Shown piece after piece: positions 59,510 to 64,000 of a DNA stretch of 64,000 nt; position 1 is the first letter of the stretch; each line of letters begins with the position of its first letter. The stretch covers positions 496,001 through 560,000 of the forward strand of contig NZ_BAABHJ010000005.1 in assembly GCF_039542035.1 (NCBI RefSeq), written 5' to 3'. Below the pieces are notes generated by a model. The model was not told the origin of the DNA, did no database searches, and was given only the letters and a program-made list of their open reading frames with translations. The DNA is from Actinoallomurus liliacearum. GTDB lineage: Bacteria; Actinomycetota; Actinomycetes; Streptosporangiales; Streptosporangiaceae. Both the position numbers and the translations under genes were made by a program.

Positions 59510-59538
59510 TTGTGCATGCGTTCACAAAGGCTTAATCT
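59510..59538 (+). promoter_or_regulatory. rex promoter with overlapping Rex operator
   Basis: TTGTGCATGCGTTCACAA (59510-59527) matches the Rex operator TTGTGAA-N4-TTCACAA at 13 of 14 defined bases. The same TTGTGC serves as -35, with TAATCT (59533-59538) exactly 17 bases on as -10. Rex bound here would exclude RNA polymerase; high NADH releases it. Confidence 0.88.
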
Positions 59539-59611
59539 GAGGAAAGTCCAGGCGACCGGGCCGACGGGCGACTCAGGACCGGCCGCGCGTCGAGTCTCGA
59601 AGAGCAGGCTT

Positions 59612-60316
59612 GTGACCCGTCGATCCACCCTCGGTGCGCGAAACCGGGGCATCCCAGAGGCGACCGTCGCCAGGCTGCCGGTCTACCTCCGCGCCTTGCA
59701 CACGCTCGCCGAGCGCGACATCGTCACCGTCTCGTCTGAAGAACTGGCCGCCGCGGCGGGCGTCAACTCGGCCAAGCTCCGCAAGGACCTGTCCCACCTC
59801 GGGTCGTACGGCACCCGGGGCGTCGGCTACGAGGTGCAGTACCTCGTCTACCAGATCTCCCGCGAGCTCGGCCTCACCCAGGACTGGTCGGTCGCCATCG
59901 TCGGCCTCGGAAACCTCGGCCGTGCCCTCGCGGGCTACGGCGGGTTCGCCTCCCGCGGGTTCCGGATGGCCGCGCTGCTCGACGCCGACCCCGTGATCGT
60001 CGGCGAGCGCATCAACGGCCTGACCGTCGAGCACATCGACAAACTCGAGCAGATCATCGCGGACTGCGCGATCTCCATCGCGGTCCTGGCCGTGCCCGCG
60101 TCGGCCGCCCAGCCGGTCTGCGACCGCGTCGTGTCGAGCGGCGTTACGAGCATTCTGAACTTCGCCCCCGTTGTCCTGGCTGTGCCAGAAGGGGTCGATG
60201 TGCGTAAGGTCGACTTGTCGATCGAGCTTCAGATCCTCGCGTTCCACGAACAGCGCAAGGCCGGCGGCCCCGCCGGGGTGGAACAGGAGTATCTCGAAGC
60301 GGTGGACGGCTCATGA
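59612..60316 (+). CDS. rex: Redox-sensing transcriptional repressor Rex
   Basis: A 234-residue repressor sensing NADH/NAD+. The N-terminal winged helix is IPEATVARLPVYLRALHTLAERDIVTVSSEELAAAAGVNSAKLRKDLSHLGSYGTRGVGYEV. The Rossmann domain has VAIVGLGNLGRALAGYGGF and LLDADPVIVG, and the C-terminal domain-swapped helix ends VDLSIELQILAFHEQRK. The GTG start follows the family; its ribosome-binding site is weak. A Rex operator overlaps its own promoter. hemA, hemC and hemD follow, so Rex probably controls tetrapyrrole synthesis as in Streptomyces. Confidence 0.97.
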   Translation: MTRRSTLGARNRGIPEATVARLPVYLRALHTLAERDIVTVSSEELAAAAGVNSAKLRKDLSHLGSYGTRGVGYEVQYLVYQISRELGLTQDWSVAIVGLGNLGRALAGYGGFASRGFRMAALLDADPVIVGERINGLTVEHIDKLEQIIADCAISIAVLAVPASAAQPVCDRVVSSGVTSILNFAPVVLAVPEGVDVRKVDLSIELQILAFHEQRKAGGPAGVEQEYLEAVDGS

Positions 60317-60383
60317 GCCGAGGGGACGTGACGACACGGCCGCTCCGCTGCCCGGGGCCGTCGGGTGAGGGACGGGAGCACCA

Positions 60384-61649
60384 GTGAGCATTCTCGTGGT
60401 CGGGCTGAGCCACCGCAGCGCCCCGGTCGCGTTGCTGGAACGCACCGCGGTGACCGGGGAGCGGCTGGTCAAACTCCTGCACGACGTCCACGGCTCGCCG
60501 AACGTCAGCGGGGCCGTCGTGGTCTCCACGTGCAACCGCATCGAGGTGTACGCCGACGTCGACAAGTTCCACGCCGGTGTCTCCGCCATCTCCGAGTTGC
60601 TCTCGCAGCACTCGGACGTGTCGCTGGACGAACTCTCCCGGCACCTGTACGTCCACTACGAGGAACGCGCGGTCCAGCACGTCTTCTCGGTGGCCTGCGG
60701 CCTGGACTCCATGGTCGTCGGCGAGGGTCAGATCGCCGGCCAGCTCCGCACCGCCCTCAAGCTCGCCCAGAAGTACGGCACCGTCGATCGGGCGCTGAAC
60801 GAGGCGATCCAGCAGGCGCTGCGCGTCGGCAAGCGGGCACGGAACGAGACCGGCATCGACCGGGCGGGCGCCTCGCTCGTCACCGTCGGCCTGCGCCGGG
60901 CCGGCTCCCTCACGGGCCGGCGCGCCCTGGTGGTGGGCGCCGGTTCGATGAGCTCGCTCGCCGCCGCCACCCTCGCCCGCGAGGGCATCGGCGAGATCGT
61001 CATCGCCAACCGCACGTACGAGCGGGGCGTGCGCCTGGCCGAGGCGACCGACGCCCCGGCACGGGCGATCCGCCTCGAGGACCTGCGGCAGGCGATCGCC
61101 GAGGCGGACATCGTCGTCTCGTGCACCGGGGCCGCCGGCCTCGTGATCACTCCGGACATGGTCCAGGGCCCGGTCTTCCTCCTCGACCTCGCCCTGCCGC
61201 ACGACGTCGACCGGGCCGTCCGCGACCTGCCCGGCGTCACGCTCGTGGGCCTGGACGACCTCAGCGCCGGCGAGGACGCGCCGGCCGAGGCCGACACCGA
61301 CGCCGTCCGGCGGATCGTGTGCGAGGAGGTCAAGGCCTTCCAGTTGAGCCTCGTCGCGGCGACGGTCGCCCCTACAGTGGTCGCGCTGCGCAGCAAGGCC
61401 GCCGAGGTCGTCGAGGCCGAGCTCGGCCGGCTCGGCGGCCGGCTGCCCGAGCTCGACGACAAGGTACAGGCGGAGATCGCCCAGACCGTACGCCGCGTGG
61501 TCGACAAGCTGCTGCACGCCCCGACCGTGCGCGTAAAGGAACTGGCGGCCTCACCAGGCGGCGACACGTACGCCGACGCGCTGCGTGAACTCTTCGACCT
61601 CGACCCCAAGGCCCCGGAGGCGGTCATCCGGGCGGAGGACGTCCTGTGA
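60384..61649 (+). CDS. hemA: Glutamyl-tRNA reductase
   Basis: A 421-residue enzyme reducing glutamyl-tRNA to glutamate-1-semialdehyde, the committed step of C5 tetrapyrrole synthesis. The catalytic Cys is in VVVSTCNRIEVYADV. GLDSMVVGEGQIAGQLRTALKLAQ is the family signature, RRALVVGAGSMSSLAAATLAREG binds NADPH, and a C-terminal dimerisation helix follows. GGGAG lies 8 bases before the GTG. It starts 67 bases after rex and overlaps hemC by four bases (GTGA). Confidence 0.97.
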   Translation: MSILVVGLSHRSAPVALLERTAVTGERLVKLLHDVHGSPNVSGAVVVSTCNRIEVYADVDKFHAGVSAISELLSQHSDVSLDELSRHLYVHYEERAVQHVFSVACGLDSMVVGEGQIAGQLRTALKLAQKYGTVDRALNEAIQQALRVGKRARNETGIDRAGASLVTVGLRRAGSLTGRRALVVGAGSMSSLAAATLAREGIGEIVIANRTYERGVRLAEATDAPARAIRLEDLRQAIAEADIVVSCTGAAGLVITPDMVQGPVFLLDLALPHDVDRAVRDLPGVTLVGLDDLSAGEDAPAEADTDAVRRIVCEEVKAFQLSLVAATVAPTVVALRSKAAEVVEAELGRLGGRLPELDDKVQAEIAQTVRRVVDKLLHAPTVRVKELAASPGGDTYADALRELFDLDPKAPEAVIRAEDVL

Positions 61650-62551
61650 CACTCAAACTGGGTACCCGCCGCAGCCTGATGGCCATGACGCAGTCCGGCC
61701 TGGTGGCCGACGCGCTGACCGCCCGTACCGGCCGGGCGGTGGAGCTCGTCGGCGTGACCACCGAGGGCGACGTCTCCAAGGCGCACCTGGCCCAGATGGG
61801 CGGCACCGGCGTGTTCGTCAACAGGCTGCGCGAGCGGCTCCTGTCCGGCGAGATCGACTTCGCCGTGCACTCCCTCAAGGACCTGCCCACCGGACCCGCC
61901 GAGGGCATCGTGCTCGCCGCGGTCCCGGCGCGTGACGACCCCCGCGACGCCCTCTGCGGCCCGGCCAAACTGGCCGACCTGCGGCCCGGGGCCCGGGTCG
62001 GCACCGGCTCGCCGCGCCGCGTCGCGCAACTGCGGGCGATACGGCACGACCTCGACGTCGTGCCGATCCGCGGCAACGCCGACACGCGCCTGCGGAAGGT
62101 CACCGACGGCGAGGTGGACGCCGTCGTGCTGGCGTATGCCGGGCTGAACCGCATCGGCCGCCTGGAGGCCGTCTCGGAGATCTTCGAGCCGGACCAGATG
62201 CTGCCCGCGCCGGGCCAGGGCGCGCTGGCGGTGGAGTGCCGGGCCGATCGCGACGATCTCATCGAGCTCCTCGCGACCCTCGACCACGCCCCGACCAGGG
62301 CGGCCGTGACGGCGGAGCGGACACTGCTGGCCACGCTGGAGGCGGGCTGCTCGGCTCCCGTGGGCGCATACGCTGCATGGGAAGAGCAAATTGTGCATCT
62401 GACCGGAGTCGTTGTCGGGTATGACGGTGAACGGCAGATTCGGTTGTCGGAAAGCGGCTCCCCGGACGATTCAGAGCGCCTAGGACGCGATCTCGCGGTC
62501 AGGATGCTCGCGGAGGGGGCCGACCAGTTGATGGGGGAGAGCACATCTTGA
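61646..62551 (+). CDS. hemC: Hydroxymethylbilane synthase (porphobilinogen deaminase)
   Basis: A 301-residue enzyme joining four porphobilinogens. KLGTRRSLMAMTQSGLVADAL opens domain 1, HSLKDLPT and GTGSPRRVAQLRAIRHDLDVVPIRGNADTRLRKV carry the substrate Asp/Arg residues, LPAPGQGALAVECR follows, and the dipyrromethane-cofactor Cys is in LEAGCSAPVGAYA. Start and stop overlap hemA (GTGA) and hemD (TTGA), so translation is coupled through the operon. Confidence 0.97.
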   Translation: MTLKLGTRRSLMAMTQSGLVADALTARTGRAVELVGVTTEGDVSKAHLAQMGGTGVFVNRLRERLLSGEIDFAVHSLKDLPTGPAEGIVLAAVPARDDPRDALCGPAKLADLRPGARVGTGSPRRVAQLRAIRHDLDVVPIRGNADTRLRKVTDGEVDAVVLAYAGLNRIGRLEAVSEIFEPDQMLPAPGQGALAVECRADRDDLIELLATLDHAPTRAAVTAERTLLATLEAGCSAPVGAYAAWEEQIVHLTGVVVGYDGERQIRLSESGSPDDSERLGRDLAVRMLAEGADQLMGESTS

Positions 62552-64000
62552 GCCCCGCGAGCAAAAAGGCCGCGTACGACGAGGGCGAGGCCCCCGCGAT
62601 GGCCGGGACGACCCCCGGCGAGCGGCAGGGCATGGTCGCGTTCGTCGGTGTCGGCCCGGGCGACCCGGAGCTGGTGACGCTCCGGGCGGCCAGGATCCTC
62701 GGTAAGGCCGACGTCATCGTGGTCCACGAGACCCTGGCGCCGCCGTACCGCGCACACTTCAACCCCGCCGCCGACGTGGTCGGCCCGGCGGGCGTCAGCC
62801 TCGTGAGCCTGGCCCGGTCGGGCAAGGTCGTCGCGCGGGTGTTCGGCGGTGACCCCGGGCTGGGCTGCGCCCTGACCGAGGACGTGAAGACCTGTGCCAA
62901 GGGCAAGGTGCCATTCGAGATCGTTCCCGGCGTCTCGTCCGTCACCGGCGTCCCCGGGTACGCCGGCATCCCACTGACGGACGGCAAGCACCGCGAGGTC
63001 GTGATCGTCGACGCCCAGGAGGGCGGGGTCGACTGGAGCGCCCATGCGAACGCCGCCACCCTGGTGATCCTCGGCGTCGAGAACACCATCGGCGAGGTCG
63101 CCAAGGGCCTGATGGCCGCCGGCCGGTCCGACACGACCCCGGTGGCGGTCACCTCGATGGGCACGACCACCGAGCAGTACACCGTCGACTCGACGCTGGC
63201 GAAGGTCGCCTCCGACACCAAGCACCTGGAGTCCCCGGCGCTGCTGGTCGTCGGCGACGTCGTCCGCTGGCGCGACAAGATGTCATGGTTCGAGTCCAAG
63301 CCGCTGTTCGGCTGGCGGGTGCTGGTGCCGCGCACCAAGGAGCAGGCCGCGTCGCTGTCGGACCAGCTCCGCTCGTACGGCGCCGTGCCCGACGAGGTGC
63401 CCACGATCTCGGTGGAGCCCCCGCGCACGCCGCAGCAGATGGAACGTGCCGTCAAGGGTCTCGTCACCGGCCGCTACGAGTGGGTGGTCTTCACCTCGAC
63501 CAACGCCGTGCGCGCCGTACGCGAGCGGTTCGAGCAGTACGGCCTGGACGCCCGCGCGTTCGCCGGCCTCAAGGTCGCGGCCGTCGGCGAGCAGACCGCC
63601 GCCGCGCTCGTGGAGTTCGGCGTCAAGCCGGACCTCATGCCGAAGGGGCAGCAGTCCTCCGAGGGGCTCGTGGAGGTCTGGCCGCCGTACGACAAGGACC
63701 TCGACCCGATCAACCGGGTGCTGCTGCCGCGCGCCGACATCGCCACCGAGACGCTCGTCGCCGGGCTCACCGAGCTGGGCTGGGAGTGCGACGACGTGAC
63801 CGCCTACCGGACCGTACGGGCGGCGCCGCCGCCGGCGCCGATCCGCGAGGCGATCAAGGGCGGCGGGTTCGACGCCGTGCTGTTCACCTCGTCCTCGACG
63901 GTCCGGAACCTGATCGGCATCGCCGGCAAGCCGCACAACGTCACGGTCATCGCCTGTATCGGCCCGCAGACCGCGCGCACGGCGGAGGAGTACGGTCTGC
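62548..64000 (+). CDS. hemD: Bifunctional uroporphyrinogen-III methyltransferase/synthase (partial)
   Basis: The first 484 codons of a gene that runs off the right edge. Residues about 30-265 are a SUMT/CobA-type SAM methyltransferase (VAFVGVGPGDPELVTLRAARILGKADVIVVHETL, ARVFGGDPGLG, EIVPGVSSVTGVPGYAGIPLT). Residues from about 255 onward are HemD (WRVLVPRTKEQAASLSDQLRSYGAVPDEVPTISVEPP, EWVVFTSTNAVRAV, AAVGEQTAAALVEFG, VLLPRADIATETLVAGL, AVLFTSSSTVRNLIG). The fusion makes uroporphyrinogen III and can divert it to sirohaem/cobalamin. The TTG start has GGGGGAGAG 6 bases upstream and overlaps the hemC stop. Confidence 0.95.
   Translation, partial: MSPASKKAAYDEGEAPAMAGTTPGERQGMVAFVGVGPGDPELVTLRAARILGKADVIVVHETLAPPYRAHFNPAADVVGPAGVSLVSLARSGKVVARVFGGDPGLGCALTEDVKTCAKGKVPFEIVPGVSSVTGVPGYAGIPLTDGKHREVVIVDAQEGGVDWSAHANAATLVILGVENTIGEVAKGLMAAGRSDTTPVAVTSMGTTTEQYTVDSTLAKVASDTKHLESPALLVVGDVVRWRDKMSWFESKPLFGWRVLVPRTKEQAASLSDQLRSYGAVPDEVPTISVEPPRTPQQMERAVKGLVTGRYEWVVFTSTNAVRAVRERFEQYGLDARAFAGLKVAAVGEQTAAALVEFGVKPDLMPKGQQSSEGLVEVWPPYDKDLDPINRVLLPRADIATETLVAGLTELGWECDDVTAYRTVRAAPPPAPIREAIKGGGFDAVLFTSSSTVRNLIGIAGKPHNVTVIACIGPQTARTAEEYGL

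Overview
The window is about 72% G+C with near-saturated third codon positions, frequent GTG/TTG starts, GTGA/ATGA stop-start overlaps and many leaderless genes, so it comes from an actinomycete. Lsr2, a BldN-like sigma factor, bS22, ClpC, DisA/RadA, DUF397, DUF5999, CU044_5270 and the order rex-hemA-hemC-hemD point to a filamentous Streptomyces/Streptosporangiales-type chromosome. The 40-64 kb stretch resembles the S. coelicolor bldN/trpS1/proC/hem neighbourhood as I recall it. The absence of phage or IS genes indicates core-to-subcore chromosome rather than an island. Genus was not determined; a Thermomonosporaceae-like organism is my guess.

1-9.4 kb: a DUF5999 gene cut by the window edge, an IclR regulator divergent from an MsiK-type sugar-ABC ATPase, a LacI repressor, a small LuxR-type HTH protein, an N-acetylglutamate synthase translationally coupled to two RDD membrane proteins, and a fusion of an EndoQ-like PHP nuclease to a UvrD helicase. 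9.4-17.4 kb: a small membrane protein, lsr2, clpC (with a ClgR-type box), a repeat protein with a predicted beta-solenoid fold, an aldo/keto reductase, a DUF574-type methyltransferase, a Cys-rich small protein and a decayed cellulose-binding module. 17.4-24.8 kb: PadR with its operator and two SDRs, DinB, a DUF397 gene with a duplicated N-terminal half beside its XRE/DUF5753 partner, mutY, a secreted anchored protein, a tandemly duplicated small-membrane-protein module and a CsbD-like protein.

24.8-38 kb: disA and radA (c-di-AMP synthesis and recombination), an SGNH esterase, a methyltransferase with 33-bp repeats at its start, a TIM-barrel isomerase-like protein, TetR, a DrrAB-type ABC exporter, proline dehydrogenase, a large secreted subtilase and proC. 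38-50.6 kb: a glycine-rich secreted protein, an ABC-ATPase remnant, an AlkA-type glycosylase, trpS preceded by a classic Trp-Trp leader-peptide attenuator, a zinc alcohol dehydrogenase, an HSL-type esterase, a GntR-MFS operon, an ECF sigma/CU044_5270 pair, DUF1272, an AcuC deacetylase and a phosphatase-like gene.

50.6-64 kb: an excisionase-type HTH protein, bS22, an epimerase, an acyltransferase, an aldo/keto reductase under a MerR-type promoter, a GlxA-type AraC regulator with a divergent cupin, an HAD-IB hydrolase, the BldN-like sigma factor, a 7-TM/ABM-domain fusion coupled to a glutaredoxin-like protein, and the rex-hemA-hemC-hemD operon. A Rex operator overlaps the -35 of the rex promoter, linking NADH/NAD+ to tetrapyrrole synthesis. 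The best leads are the trpS attenuator, the beta-solenoid protein, the EndoQ-UvrD fusion, the duplicated membrane-protein module and the 7-TM/ABM fusion.
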